Source: Asterias amurensis
Taxonomy: Eukaryota > Echinodermata > Asteroidea > Forcipulatida > Asteriidae
DNA: 64,000 bases
Direction: 5' to 3'
Assembly (NCBI RefSeq): GCF_032118995.1
Contig: NC_092653.1
Coordinates: forward strand, 22,339,202-22,403,201
A program made the position numbers and the translations under genes. Position 1 is the stretch's first letter. The number at the start of each line of letters is the position of its first letter. Positions 11,377 through 23,310 of the stretch are shown here, one piece after another. A model generated the notes under the pieces. The model made no database searches, was not told where the DNA came from, and saw nothing but the letters and a program-made list of their open reading frames with translations.

Positions 11377-11889
11377 TACTTGCAATGCACCAGGCCTTAA
11401 ATTTGGGGGGGGGGGGGGGGGAAACACCGGCCTTCGGCCTGCGATCCAGTGTAAAGTTTAAGCCTGTAAAGCAAAACTCTCTGCTATAATGTTGTGCATG
11501 TAAGTTATACTTAAAAGTAAAGTATGCCTTTGGTTTTTTAAACCGTTTGATTGTTTTAATCCTATATAAATATGGATATATACTTTAAAACTAACTCATC
11601 ATGCTCATGAAAATTTCCACTCATAAGCTTGTTGCCTTTTTGAGAGATCGCCGAAAACCTGGAGCAGAAAAATTATATGAAGTTGGAATACACAGTCTGA
11701 GAAAGGATTCTGACAGAAAGTTTGCTCAAATGCAAATTTAGGGATAAAAGCTGATATCCTTTTCTATAACCACATTAATTACTTCTCAAAATGCTTTATG
11801 CTATCGAAAGATACTGTACTTTCAACCAAATTTGTTGTTGCCATTAACTTTAGGAGTTTATTACCAAACATGTATGATGTATCTTCTTT
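11377..11889. other. Intronic, unassigned, with poly-G tract
   Basis: Includes 17 consecutive G at 11405-11421, otherwise AT-rich intron without recognised content. Confidence 0.5.
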
Positions 11890-11926
11890 TTAAAGCCATT
11901 GGACATGTTGGACCCTTTCGGTACAG

Positions 11927-11957
<31 letters not shown>

Positions 11958-12287
11958 CACAGATTTACAAATTACTTGCAGGGTTTACAGAAGGTAGTGG
12001 TGAAAGACTTCTCTTGAAATATTATTCCATGAAATGCTTTACTTTTTGAGAAAACAGTAAAACAATATCATTCTCGATATCGAGAATTACAGATTTATTT
12101 TAAACACATGCCATGACACGGCAAAACGTGCGGATACAAGGGTGGGTTTTCCCGTTTTTTTTCCTCCTGACTCCGATGACCGATTGAACCTAAATTTCCA
12201 CAGGTTTGTTATTTTATATAGAAGTTGTGATACACGAAGTGTGGGCCTTGGACAATACTGTTTACCCAAAGGGTCCAATGGCTTTAA
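11890..12287 (-). mobile_element. TTAA MITE family C (C1)
   Basis: TTAA with inverted ends agccattggac / gtccaatggct and a central palindrome ttctcgatatcgagaa (12071-12086). A run of about 29 A near 11926 replaces a shorter A run in other copies. Confidence 0.86.
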
Positions 12288-12322
12288 AGCCATGAAAAAG
12301 GCAACAAAAATTGCCATGATGA

Positions 12323-12872
<550 letters not shown>

Positions 12873-12961
12873 ACTTTGGTGATTGTGGTCAATGTGCATT
12901 AAGATATCTGTGTCCCTTTTAGGCGGAGACTCTTTTTAGATTTAGGCTTATCGAAAGTGAA

Positions 12962-13350
12962 TTAAAGGAACACGTTGCTTTGGATCGGTCGAGTTGGTCT
13001 TTGAAAAGTGTTTGTAATCGTTTGTTATAAAATGCATATGGGTAGAAAGATGTTGTAAAAGTAGAATACAATGATCCACACAATCATGCCTCTAAATTGC
13101 ACGGTTTTCATTTTACCTCGTCGACTAACTAGTCGGCCATTTATTGGAGGCAAATTTTTGACACCCATAAATGGCCGACCGTGTTAGTTCGCACAGTAAA
13201 AGGAAAACCACGCAATTTCGAGGCAGATTTGTGTGGATCATTGTATCCTACTTTTAAAACATCTTTCCAACCATATGCATTTTATAAAAAACGGTTACAA
13301 ACGCTTTTTATAGACCAACTCGTCCGATCCAAGACAACGTGTTCCTTTAA
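12962..13350. mobile_element. Palindromic TTAA MITE family D (D3)
   Basis: TTAA at both ends, inverted arms aaggaacacgttgc / caacgtgttcctt. Confidence 0.87.
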
Positions 13351-13495
13351 GCAAATTTTTAGTACAAGTTAATGGGAATTATCCACTTTCGTGCTCAAAA
13401 ATGTTTCATAAGCGAGTACCAAAATGTAACTGTATTAGTGATTCTTATAATTTGTTTTTTCCCCCAAACACCGATGTGTACCGATGTCTATTTTA

Positions 13496-13690
13496 GGTAC
13501 TGTATACATGTACTTTACTGAGTTCTCTGAAAAAACTCCACAGGCAAATCACTCGGGTGGCCTTTTGCCTGTGGATTTTTTTCACAGAAGTCTGGAAAGT
13601 ACTGAGTATACAGTGCTTAATACACATCAGTGTAGGGGTAAAAACCAAATTGTATTCTTCAACTCTGATGCAAAAATCTATTGATGATTC
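13496..13690. repeat. SINE I tail sequences in inverted arrangement
   Basis: Left part is inverted and right part direct (agtactgagtatacagtgct). The right part contains the uninterrupted sequence cagtgcttaatacacatcag, the empty-site reference for the insertion at 57119. Confidence 0.65.
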
Positions 13691-13729
13691 TTCTAGAACA
13701 AAAGAATAGGAATTGGATTTTGTATAACG

Positions 13730-14042
13730 TTAAATGAACATGTTGCCTTGGAACGTTCGAGTTGGTCTTTGAAAAGCGTTTGAAACCGTTTGTTATAAAA
13801 TGGATATGGTTAGACCGAAGAAACACGGTCGGCCGTGTTATGGAGTCAAAATTTTGACTTCTTAAAATGGCTGACCGTGTTAGTGCATGACGTAAAAAGA
13901 AAACTGTGCAATTTTGAGTGATACTTGTGTGGATCATTATATTCTACTTATATTCTGCTTTTAATGATGCATTTCATAACAAACGGTTTCAAACGCTTTT
14001 CAAAGACCAACTCGTCCGATCCAAGGTAACATGTTCCTTTAA
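13730..14042. mobile_element. Palindromic TTAA MITE family D (D4)
   Basis: TTAA at both ends, shorter than D1-D3 through loss in one arm. It ends 55 bp before the big ZNRF3/RNF43 tail exon. Confidence 0.84.
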
Positions 14043-14097
14043 TATGAGAATGATATTGAATTGCTTAAAACCAAATATGGAATGTTACCTCCCTTAG

Positions 14098-15603
14098 GTA
14101 TCGGACCTGAACCTACACCACGCCCATCTCAGCCTCGGCCATCCTTAACAGTGCCCCCAACTAGTCCCCCAGCCCAGCCATTAAGAGTCAGCCTTCCAGG
14201 GTCACCCGCATCGCCGGAATTCCTCCCAGAAAGTTGGTCGTTCCCGCCAACAACTTACAGTATTCCCTACACGGGGATGAGAACGCATTCTTTTGGAATA
14301 CAAGGCTGCCGAAGGGGGAACCACTGTAAACGACATTCAAATCATTATCATCGAAACTCGGTGGACCATCCTCGGGTTGGTACTTTACATCTAGAATGTC
14401 CGGAGCCACGAGAGACGAGACATGCGGCTTGTAACTCAAGAAAAGAAGCCAGTGGACATAGTGTTATTATGATTCAGCAAGGATGTGAAAAATGTAGGAA
14501 TATTTGTTCGCACTGTCAGCGACAGATGACTGGGAATACATCTCGGTCACGTAGCCGGAGGGAAGAAAGCAGGCACCTAGGTCTGACGTCCTTTGAGAAT
14601 CATTATATTGTGAACTTATCACCAGTCCAAAGCAGGGAGGCTGGGAACTATCATGACCTCTGCAACATGAGATACCCAGGGAAAATACTCGCACATGACC
14701 CAAGACATTACTGTGGCCAGATCGTGCCTGTCCGCGTGCATGTAGAGAATTTGCCGCCACTTTCATCACCGACTTGCAATTCAAAAGAACTCAGGGAGAA
14801 TTCATCGGGGAGCAGTTTGAGCCTTTCTGCTTTCCACGCTGACTGTGAATGCAGCGACAGCACGGTGAGCAGCCATGGTAACTTTGACAGCAATCAGAGT
14901 GTCTACGGTAGTTCCTCTACTTTCCGCAGCGACCCAAGCACATCTGACCCGAGCGCTTATGCAAAACCCGGCCACGTTGAGCAGTGTTTTGATTTGCCAG
15001 AAGCAACCCAGCTCACGCCGACCTGTGTCCACCGTATGAAACAAGAAATCGGGCCTGTGAGCACGTCGGACAATGACGAGGCAAAAAACAGCAGTGACAC
15101 CACCACCAGCACAGCAAGTAACTTCTCTATGCAGGTTAACGTCAGCCAGAAATCTACTTTACCTCCAAATACTAGTGCAACCAGACAATCAAGTACTCGC
15201 CAGCATTCAAAGTCTTCAAATAGAACTTCCAACACTGCCAAATGTTCGCATCCACATCCCAATCAAAAGGTGCACCAACCAAATAGAACTAAAGAATCCA
15301 AGAAAGCTATTGCCACCAAGACCAAGCCAATATGGCCGACTTCACAGCCCGCTAAACAGAAATCACCATGTCCATGTTGCTCAGGGAAAATCGTATGGGA
15401 GAGTTGTGTCCCAGAAAACCATCAGAAGAAATCAGAAAGGTCATCAAGGTCACCGGAGAGGTCAAGATCACCAGAAAGGTCATGGTCACCAGAGAGGGGG
15501 TCAAGACACAGTAGGAAACAGGGTCGAGGGTCATTACGAGAGATGTACCGAGGTCATTTAAGGTTACCACTTCAATCACTTGCAGCGCTCAAGAATGGAC
15601 AAG
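14098..15603 (+). CDS. ZNRF3: ZNRF3/RNF43, large exon for the cytoplasmic tail
   Basis: This exon of about 501 codons is intronless, Pro- and Ser-rich and mostly disordered. It begins GIGPEPTPRP, completing the split glycine. It has a His-rich patch (RHSNHYHRN, comparable to one in RNF43) and then the family's conserved tail motif: DCECSDSTVSS followed by SVYGSSSTFRS, matching vertebrate GVYGSCSTFRS. A Cys cluster SPCPCC resembles CPCPHC near the RNF43 C-terminus. Close to the exon end are three SPER units and a basic RS-rich stretch. In vertebrates this tail binds Dishevelled; I infer the same here. The acceptor is cccttag and the donor g|gtacgt leaves phase 1. A fold-back MITE ends 55 bp before the acceptor. 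ORFs in other frames across this exon are shadows. Confidence 0.92.
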
Positions 15604-15857
15604 GTACGTTATGTGACTCGGTATAATTGTAAAAACACATACCCAGCCCTTCAAACTGTTCTTTCTGATCTGCAAGCAGGGTTTTTAAAAAATAAATAAA
15701 ATGAAGTATCCGCTGTTGATCCATCTTAAACAAATTGTATACAAAATCTAAATATGTAACACCCAAGTAGATCCTTGTAGTTCTATTGGAGGGTTTCAGG
15801 TCATGTGGTATTCATTAATCAAACCACTATACGGCCTACATCCCAAGAAATTTGAAT

Positions 15858-16268
15858 TTAATAATAATATCAAAGTCTTATATAGCGCACGTATCTACCA
15901 AACAAGGTACTCAAGGCGCTGAGTATATACAAACTTTCAGAAAGTTATGTTATTGCAGTGATGAATTCTAAGACCCAATTATTTAGCACCTTCTAAGTGT
16001 TTACAAGGTGCTACGGTGCATACAGCAGCCACAGCCAGGAACACCGGGACGAACCCCTTCTCTTTTCAACAAATGCACTGGGTTCTTTTACATGCATTAC
16101 ACAACACATGGGACCAACGGCTTTACGTCCCATCCGAAGGATGAAGCAAAGGTTAGGTGTCTTGCTTAAGGACACAAGTGTCAAGGCCGGGGATTCGAAC
16201 CCACACTCTGCTGATCAGAAACACCAGAGTTTGAATTCGGTGCTCTTAACCACTCGGCCACGACACTT
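15858..16268 (-). mobile_element. tRNA-headed SINE family S (S2)
   Basis: Reverse copy: tail aataataatat at the left, B-box ggggattcgaacc and A-box near 16240-16260. Confidence 0.8.
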
Positions 16269-16457
16269 CCACATTTGAGAAGCATTACTGACAGTAATGC
16301 TTCTCAGATTGTGTTTTCCTGTGCAGATTATTCTTCCCACATGAATATAACCAGATTTTTTGGCAAAACCTCAAACATGCAACCACTTAGTTTTATTGTA
16401 AGTATGTAGGATTGAAACGAGAGGGTTCCAATTACCAAACGTACATGTATACAATAC

Positions 16458-17016
16458 AAGGCAGTGGACACTATTGGTAATTACTCAAAATATTTATTAG
16501 CATAAAACCTTATTTGGTAACGAGTAATGGGGAGAGGTTGATAGTATAAAACATTGTGAGAAACAGCTCCCTCTGAAGTGGAGTAGTTTTCGAGAAAGAA
16601 GTAATTTTACACGAATTTGATTTCGAGACCTCAGATTTAGAATTTGAGGTCTCGAAATCAAGCATCTGAACGCACGCAACTTCATGTGACAAGGGTGTTT
16701 TTTCTTTCAATATTATCTCGCAACTTCGATGACCAATTCAGTTCAAATTTTCACAGGTTTGTTATTTTATGCATATATGTTGAGATACACCAAGTGAGAA
16801 GACTGGTCTTTGACAATTACCAATAGTGTCTAGGGGTGGATTTCACAAAGGTAGTCCTAACTTAGGACTAGTCCTAGGCAATGCTAAGAGATAGGACCAG
16901 TCCTAAGTTAGGATGAGTTACTGGTCCTAACTTAGGACCAGTCCTATCTCTTAGCATTGCTTAGGACTAGTCCTAAGTTAGGACTACCTTTGTGAAATCC
17001 ACCCCAGAGTCTTTAA
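16458..17016 (+). mobile_element. TTAA MITE family A (A4) interrupted by fold-back B2
   Basis: The copy runs to about 16831, is interrupted, and resumes with gagtctttaa at 17007-17016. Its left TTAA is lost. Confidence 0.8.
16832..17006. repeat. Fold-back element family B (B2)
   Basis: Almost perfect 80-bp arms, aggggtggatttcacaaagg / ctttgtgaaatccacccca, inserted inside A4. Confidence 0.85.
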
Positions 17017-17094
17017 TTGAATTTTTTTTCACACTTACTTATGAATGTACTTTGTATAATTTTTGTGTGGGTTTCTTTCTTGTTTTACTTCCAG

Positions 17095-17156
17095 GAGCAG
17101 TTGTGACAATCCCAGTTCATCACGGCAACCAGCAAGTCCTTGAAGAAATTGTATAG
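17095..17156 (+). CDS. ZNRF3: ZNRF3/RNF43, terminal coding exon
   Basis: This short last coding exon follows acceptor acttccag. It completes a split Gly and encodes AVVTIPVHHGNQQVLEEIV and a TAG stop. The frame joins the 14098-15603 exon exactly. The C-terminal -Glu-Ile-Val fits a class III PDZ ligand pattern, though that is only a pattern match. Counting from the membrane-span exon, about 671 residues are visible, within the range expected for the cytoplasmic half of this family. Confidence 0.85.
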
Positions 17157-17297
17157 CACAAGTCCCGATTATATTTAAAAGTGACTGACCGTCATTGTTT
17201 TGTGAAAGAGTAAATTAATTCCTAACCTGTACTGTACACTGAACTCACACCACACACAAAACCAGGCGAAATTTTGATAAATTTGTTTGTCACATTT

Positions 17298-17512
17298 TTA
17301 AGGCACTGGACACTATTGCTCAAAATAATTGTTAGCATAGAAACTTACTTGGTAACGAAAAATGGAGAGCTGGTACCCATTTACCCCTGGGTGGAGAGAA
17401 GCAATTATAGTAAAGTGTCTTGCTCAGGGACACAAGTGTCACGACCGGGATTGAACCCACACTCTGCTGAACAGAAACACCAGAGCTTGAGTTCTGCTCG
17501 GCCACGACACCC
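17298..17512. repeat. Truncated family A joined to reverse SINE T head
   Basis: 17298-17371 is the left end of family A. 17372-17512 is a reverse SINE head with gggattgaaccc and cggccacgacac. Confidence 0.7.
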
Positions 17513-18097
17513 AATAAATGAGATAAATGAGAAATGAGATTCTGGACTTCAGAAAGTACACTTTATTATCAGCAGAACATCTTTATTACGAGGATTGACC
17601 GTACACATTTATCAATCCTATCTTTATAGTTCAAAGCATTATTGTTCAATTTTGTAGCTTTTTAAAAGTCTTCAATCCTCTTGGTGTGCCATGAAGCAAA
17701 TTAGAACCATGAAGAGAAAATTTGATGTGGAGTTTACTTCTGGTAACAACTCGCAACATTATTCTGCAGTTTTTGTAAAAAAAAATTACACACAAATTTC
17801 TGTTGTCTTCCAGACATTGACAAATCTGATGCAAAACAAACTCTTCTTTTCATCAACAAGAAGTGATATTTTGGCAATTTGTGTTTTACTACTTTTTTTT
17901 ATAAAAGTAACTTCAACTTGAGGTATGCATTTGTTGTCGTTTTAAATTGTCCTTCTCATTTGAATAACGTTGTGGTACGAAACATCTTTAGAAATTGTTT
18001 CATTCAACAAAACATCAGAAGACACACAGACACCCCTATGAACAACAGTATTCTTTTTTAATTTTTTTATTTTAAACATTCAAGTATTCCAGAAGCT
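17513..18097. other. Possible ZNRF3/RNF43 3' UTR, unassigned
   Basis: AT-rich sequence without recognised repeats. Confidence 0.3.
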
Positions 18098-18450
18098 TTA
18101 AAGGCACTGGACACTATTGGTGTTTACTCAAAACAATTGTTTGCATAAAAACCCACTTGGTAGCAAGCATTAGAGAGCTGTTGATACTATAAAACATTGT
18201 GAGAAACGGCTCCCTCTGCAGTAACGTAGTTTTTGAGAAAGAGGTAATTTCTCACTCAAATTATTATGCATCTAAAAGCAAACCAATTTGTGCAGCAAGG
18301 GTGTTTTTCTTTCATTATTCTCTTTCAACTTCGATGACCACTTGAGCCAAATTCTTCACAGGTTTGTATTCTATGCATATGTTGAGATACATGTACACCA
18401 AGTGAGAATACTGGTATTTGACAATTACCAATAGTGTCCAGTGTCTTTAA
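18098..18450 (+). mobile_element. TTAA MITE family A (A6)
   Basis: TTAA at both ends; central palindrome mostly lost. Its right TTAA (18447-18450) is also the left TTAA of element R. Confidence 0.85.
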
Positions 18451-18824
18451 AGATGCTATGACCAGATTTTTGGCCGATTTGACCCAAAAATTTTGATTTA
18501 AAATTAAATAGGTATTTTGATGGGGGTCGAGAAAGTTACAAGCTTTCATTTGAGCCATTGCTCGAAAAAGTCCGCCAATTATTAGTAGCAGTGAAATAAA
18601 GTGCTCAAATTTAGTTTTTGTCGGGATCCCGACAATATATCACATGACCAATTCTTATGTGTTTTATAAGAAACGTTTTAAATTTTTGTCATGGTTCCTG
18701 ACCATAAAAAGTAAAAGTTAAACCTTTTTTCGTTACAGATGGTGATACTCTTTGAAATACCATTCACTCAAAAAAATCTATTTTTTTAATGTTTGGGGCA
18801 AAAAATCTGACATAGCATCTTTAA
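18447..18824. mobile_element. TTAA MITE family R
   Basis: Inverted ends agatgctatg / catagcatct within TTAA. The exact centre palindrome is tgtcgggatcccgaca (18619-18634). Only copy in the window. Confidence 0.78.
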
Positions 18825-18990
18825 AGGGCTGTCTAAGTGGCTATACATTCTACTTTTCATTCTTATCAAGTGACTCTTGTGTACAAAGTACTTGATGTAC
18901 GCTTGAACACATTTCACACTTTTTTTCTGAATCGAGGAATGTTACTAAAAGTGTCCGAAAACGTATATTGTGGAATTGCACCCAACAGAT

Positions 18991-19368
18991 TTAAAGACAT
19001 TGGACACTATTAATCATTGTCAAAGACCAATCTTCTCACTTGGTGTATCTCAACATATGCACAAAATAACAAACCTGTGAAAACTTTTACGCAATTGGTT
19101 GTGGGAGTTACGAGATAATAATGAAAGAAAAAACACCCTTGTCACACGAAGTTGTTTTCATATGCTTTATTTCGAGACCTCAAAATCTAATTCTAGGTCT
19201 CAAATTATATTTTTGGAGAATTACTTCTTTCTCGAAAACTATGTTACTTTAGAGGGAGCCGTTTCTCACAATGTTTTATACTATCAACAGCTCTTTATTA
19301 CTCGTTACCAAGTAAGGTTTTATGCTAATAATTATTTTGAGTATTACCAATAGTGTCCACCGCTTTAA
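18991..19368 (-). mobile_element. TTAA MITE family A (A7)
   Basis: Reverse orientation, TTAA at both ends, centre on gagacctcaa / ctaggtctca. Confidence 0.86.
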
Positions 19369-19810
19369 TCGCAGGTTTCGATCTGAGTAAGGACCCGTAA
19401 ACCTGACAAGTGTGTTTCATACTTTGACATTAAAAGCCAAACTTGTTTGCCGTGACAAAAATATACAACCACAAGTTTCTACTATCTTTCTCTTCCCTGA
19501 AATCATGCACTGTAAAAGTCTAATTATTAAAGTGCATTTCTTGTGTCGTTTTTTTACACAATCATGTGAAGAAGTAATAATTTATTACTATGTAATAATT
19601 ATTCATACAACTGAAGTATTTAGTCATTTATTTGATTTAATTGTATTCTCTCAAATATATAAATATATATATTGCATTTATTTTTATGCATATTTTATAT
19701 ATTATTATATTATTTAAACGTTGCTGAAAAACTGTGATAAGTACATGCACTTGTAGTATGTTATGAGATATCCCGATATTACATATTGTTGGGAAGGGTC
19801 TCAAGTTTCC
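19369..19810. other. Unassigned AT-rich
   Basis: No recognised genes or repeats. Confidence 0.4.
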
Positions 19811-20063
19811 AATAGACCCTATTCACAACGCGCAGTGCACATACACGGGCAGCGCACATACACACGCATCTCCTGTCCGCCATTTTGTGTGTCAAAACGT
19901 GCACAAAAGGAATGGACTTCCCCAAAAAGGCAGATAATGGTAGACGCGCATTGTTTGGAGGTGCCTAAACACATGTACCATCCTTTTGTGCACGTTTTGA
20001 CACACAAAATGGCGGTCAAGAGACACGCGTGCATGTGCGCTGGGCGTTGTGAACAGGGTCTAT
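19811..20063. repeat. Fold-back MITE, single copy
   Basis: Inverted ends aatagaccctattcacaacg / cgttgtgaacagggtctat. Inner inverted arms include gccattttgtgtgtcaaaac. Confidence 0.82.
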
Positions 20064-20232
20064 GAATGTAATTATGTTGTAATATATAGCGTATATATTC
20101 TAGTATTTTTTATAGTACCTACAATGGTTCCCATACCACATTTCATTATTCATACATTGGTTAATAGCATTGATCTCTCGTTGCGGTACCCGCTGCCAAA
20201 ACATAGGATTCGAACTGCCTCTAGCTGCCGGG

Positions 20233-20400
20233 CAACCTCGGTAGTCTAGTTGGTAAGACACTGCTCTAGAATTGCAAGGGTCGTGGGTTCGAATCCCACC
20301 CGAGTAACATGCCTGTGATATTTTTTCACAGGACTCGGGGGAAAGTACTGAGTATACCTGTATGATGGGTAAAGAACCAAAATTAATAGCATTGGTATTG
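20233..20400 (+). mobile_element. tRNA-headed SINE family I (I1)
   Basis: Head tcggtagtctagttggtaag with B-box gggttcgaatcccacccgag, then the body tgcctgtgat...cacaggactcgg. The acceptor-like stem has mismatches, so it is a SINE head and not a tRNA gene. Confidence 0.75.
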
Positions 20401-20479
20401 TAAAGAAATAATTACTGAGGACCTGGACTTTGTTGTTGGCCATGAAGGTCATGATCCCTCCCTTAGCCTTGGGTCTTTA

Positions 20480-20715
20480 AAATAATGTTCTTATGGATGC
20501 ACCAAGGTTTCTTCCCTGTTTTCCACCTCTGTGGACCCAGGTTCGAATCCCACCTGGAGCCCTGCATGTGGAATGGGTGTTCAGTCCCTACCCGTTTACT
20601 TGGGTTTCCCCAATGAGTTTTCCTTCCACATCCAAATCTCATAGTTACTTCAGGCCTACAGGCTACATTGAATTGGCACTTATTTCATTACGAGAGGTAA
20701 AACAGTGAGAAGTAC
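20480..20715 (+). mobile_element. SINE family O (O1), partial
   Basis: ttccacctctgtggacccag and ggttcgaatcccacctggag match the head of the element at 48300. Confidence 0.55.
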
Positions 20716-21724
20716 ATGTAATCCCTGTCCATTAAAGACAGAAATCTCATACTTAAAACCCTAACTGGGAAAGGGTCAACACAATGCATGGACATGTCTC
20801 TTAAGAAATCCATCGAGACTGGTTTGCAAGGTGTTATGGTTAAGATTTAGGATTCTCCTAACATAGTTGGTCACACCATATTTTATATTTAATGGCACTA
20901 GTCCTGAAAAACCTTATGCATTGACGTCATCCAGCCGCCATCTTAGAGATAAAACAGTGACGATACAATCGAAACACACAGATTGTACGCGCTGCGCACA
21001 GGATTAGCCAATGAACAACCTCCTTTTGAACTTTAGGTGTGGGCGCCTTACTGAAATGTTGTCATGTGCATAAGGTCTGTACAAAAGTACATTTTAATAA
21101 CAATATTGCTCAAAAACTCTTGTGTCGTATACAAGTAGATGCACATATCACATATCTCAAAATGAATTTCTCCAAATAAAAAAAAATGTGTAAACTGTAT
21201 GTAGAAAAAAGTGTACATTTTGGGAACGTACCAAATGCATGTAATTTGATACCTGACCAGGTGAACAATTTGTACAAGTATGAATGTTTTCGATTAGAAA
21301 ATGAAATCAAGGAGGAATCAAAGATTGCTGAGCTGGTGTTAATTTACATATTCGCGAAAAATGTTATAAAAACATGAAAATATGGCCACATTGAGATGTG
21401 AGCAAATGTTGTTAACTTACAAGCACATGAATATTAAATGAAACAACCGTTTTCCCTCAAAAGAAGGTGTCGATCAGCATCCTTTAAAAGAACATAGTTT
21501 AAACATTGATAAAATACAGTTAAAGTGGTAGGAGTGGGAATGGATCATTCTAAACAGGGTATTTATGTAACTTGTGTATTATTTAAGATACAGGGTTATG
21601 GTTATTATTGCTTGTGAAAGTTTATTACACATATACATGTAGGTGCTGCACTTTATAGTTTCCCAATACAATATTCTTCATCCATGAGCCTTTGATCAAC
21701 ATCAAACATTCATCTTCAACTTTC
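20716..21724. other. Unassigned
   Basis: No recognised content beyond short AT-rich runs. Confidence 0.4.
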
Positions 21725-21945
21725 TAATGGTCCACGCACGAGTACCCGCTATGGTCATAGAGCATTCTCAGTAGCTGCACCAATTTGCTGAAACAAGCTC
21801 CCTCTTCACATCCGTGACTCATCCTCAATCAGCTCATTCAAGACTCGGTTAAAAACACACAGACAATGCTAAAGCGCTTTGAAACGCCTGTGGAAGCGCT
21901 GTACAAATATTATTTATTATTATATTATTATTATTATTATATACC
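21725..21945 (+). pseudogene. LINE reverse-transcriptase C-terminal remnant with 3' tail
   Basis: One frame reads TSTRYGHRAFSVAAP, an in-frame TGA where the family has Trp, then NKLPLHIRDSSS and FKTRLKTH. This is the recurring end of CR1/L2-type LINE proteins. The tail gcgctgtacaaatattatt and (ATT)n follow. It is a dead 5'-truncated copy. Confidence 0.8.
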
Positions 21946-22510
21946 AGTACATTGTTTCATGCATTTTGAGACAACTTGACCTCAGCGATTGCTTTTATTT
22001 TTTTGAGAAATAGATTCAAAACATTAATAAATCCTTAAAAAAATATATAGGAGCATTCTCCCTGGGGAAGTTTAAAGCTATAGAATAGTGTTGAGAAATC
22101 TGCGTTCTTCTCTAATAGAAATATTTTCAGCTACATCCATTTTTATAAATTTTGGTGTTATGTTTGGGTTTTGGGTATTTTCAGTTTATCTTCCTTCATT
22201 AAGCATTATTTTTCAGTGAAAATATTTTAATATAAGTACACTTGTATTTTTTGCATTTCTGCGACAAAAAAACTTTGTAAATTATGTATTCTGATGCCAT
22301 CTAATCACTACAAACACAGCATTTATACACATCATTGTTTTCTCTCTCTCTGTGTTTGTGGTTTATTTGTTTATATTATTTAAGTTATTTTCCCTCTGTT
22401 ACCTTATTTTCATCATCATTTAAAACATTTTTGTTTTTTAAAGCTTTCCAATATTGCATTTCAAAGTATTATAATTGAGAATCAAATCAGAACCAAATTT
22501 AATAACCCAG
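21946..22510. other. Unassigned AT-rich
   Basis: No recognised content. Confidence 0.4.
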
Positions 22511-22692
22511 GTCAAAATTCTAGTTGAACCTAGTTAAACTGTGTTTAACTGGAACTAGTTGAAAACCAGTTGATAAACTAGTTAAACACAGTTTAAACCA
22601 GTTGGTTTAATATGGAAAATGGACAGACACCAACTGGTTTATAATTTAAACCCAGTTGACCCCAGTTAACTGGGTTCAACTGGAATTTTGAC
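22511..22692. repeat. Fold-back element, single copy
   Basis: Inverted ends gtcaaaattctagttgaacc / ggttcaactggaattttgac, filled with variants of aactagtt and aaccagtt. Confidence 0.82.
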
Positions 22693-23310
22693 TTGGTAAG
22701 ACAGGAGGTATTTTACTCTTTTGGATTTTAGGAATATCTCAACGCCCTGGTTTTGTTCAAAATGTACTACCAACACACTTTCAGGTGTTCCTTAAGTCTA
22801 GTAGAAGTGTCATTTACTAAGGGAAAGATGTTTGCTCTTAAAATCAGCCATACAGCTTTTCAGTTCACCAGCCGATTTTCTCATCGGCTTTTCAGCTGTG
22901 ACATTGAATAATGAATAATTTAAAAACACAGTACAAGTCTTGCTGTGACTTGCACTTTCCTGTTTTTGATTCCTCTCTTGTTTTTCTTCTGACAAACTGC
23001 AGTTACATGAGTAGGATTTGAAACTTGGCATGTGGAAATACGATAAAGTAGGCCTAAGGTTTGCGGTTACACCATGTAATGATAATCTCTAAATGAGTTA
23101 CATTCTTGAATAATGGAATCTTAAGGTCTGTGGTTGATTAGATGTACACAAATTGAAGTAACTATGGTAACATGCACACAGATTGAGTCCCTAATGGTGA
23201 AATTTGTGAGTTTTTGTACAAGTTGACCACTGTCTAGGAGGTTTGTGTGGTAGCACTACGGCTCAAAAGTGGGTATAATTCTCAACATTTTCAGTCAGTT
23301 TAAAGATCAG
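22693..23310. other. Mostly unassigned
   Basis: A family V fragment (ggtttgcggttacaccat) at about 23057; otherwise nothing recognised. Confidence 0.4.

Noticed and set aside
15073..15561. 162-codon + strand ORF in another frame of the ZNRF3/RNF43 tail exon
   Set aside because: It overlaps the real frame, which carries the conserved family motifs and joins both neighbouring exons in phase. The alternative frame has no recognisable family.
20233..20306. tRNA gene on the + strand
   Set aside because: The acceptor and anticodon stems do not pair properly, and the same head is part of SINE I copies elsewhere.
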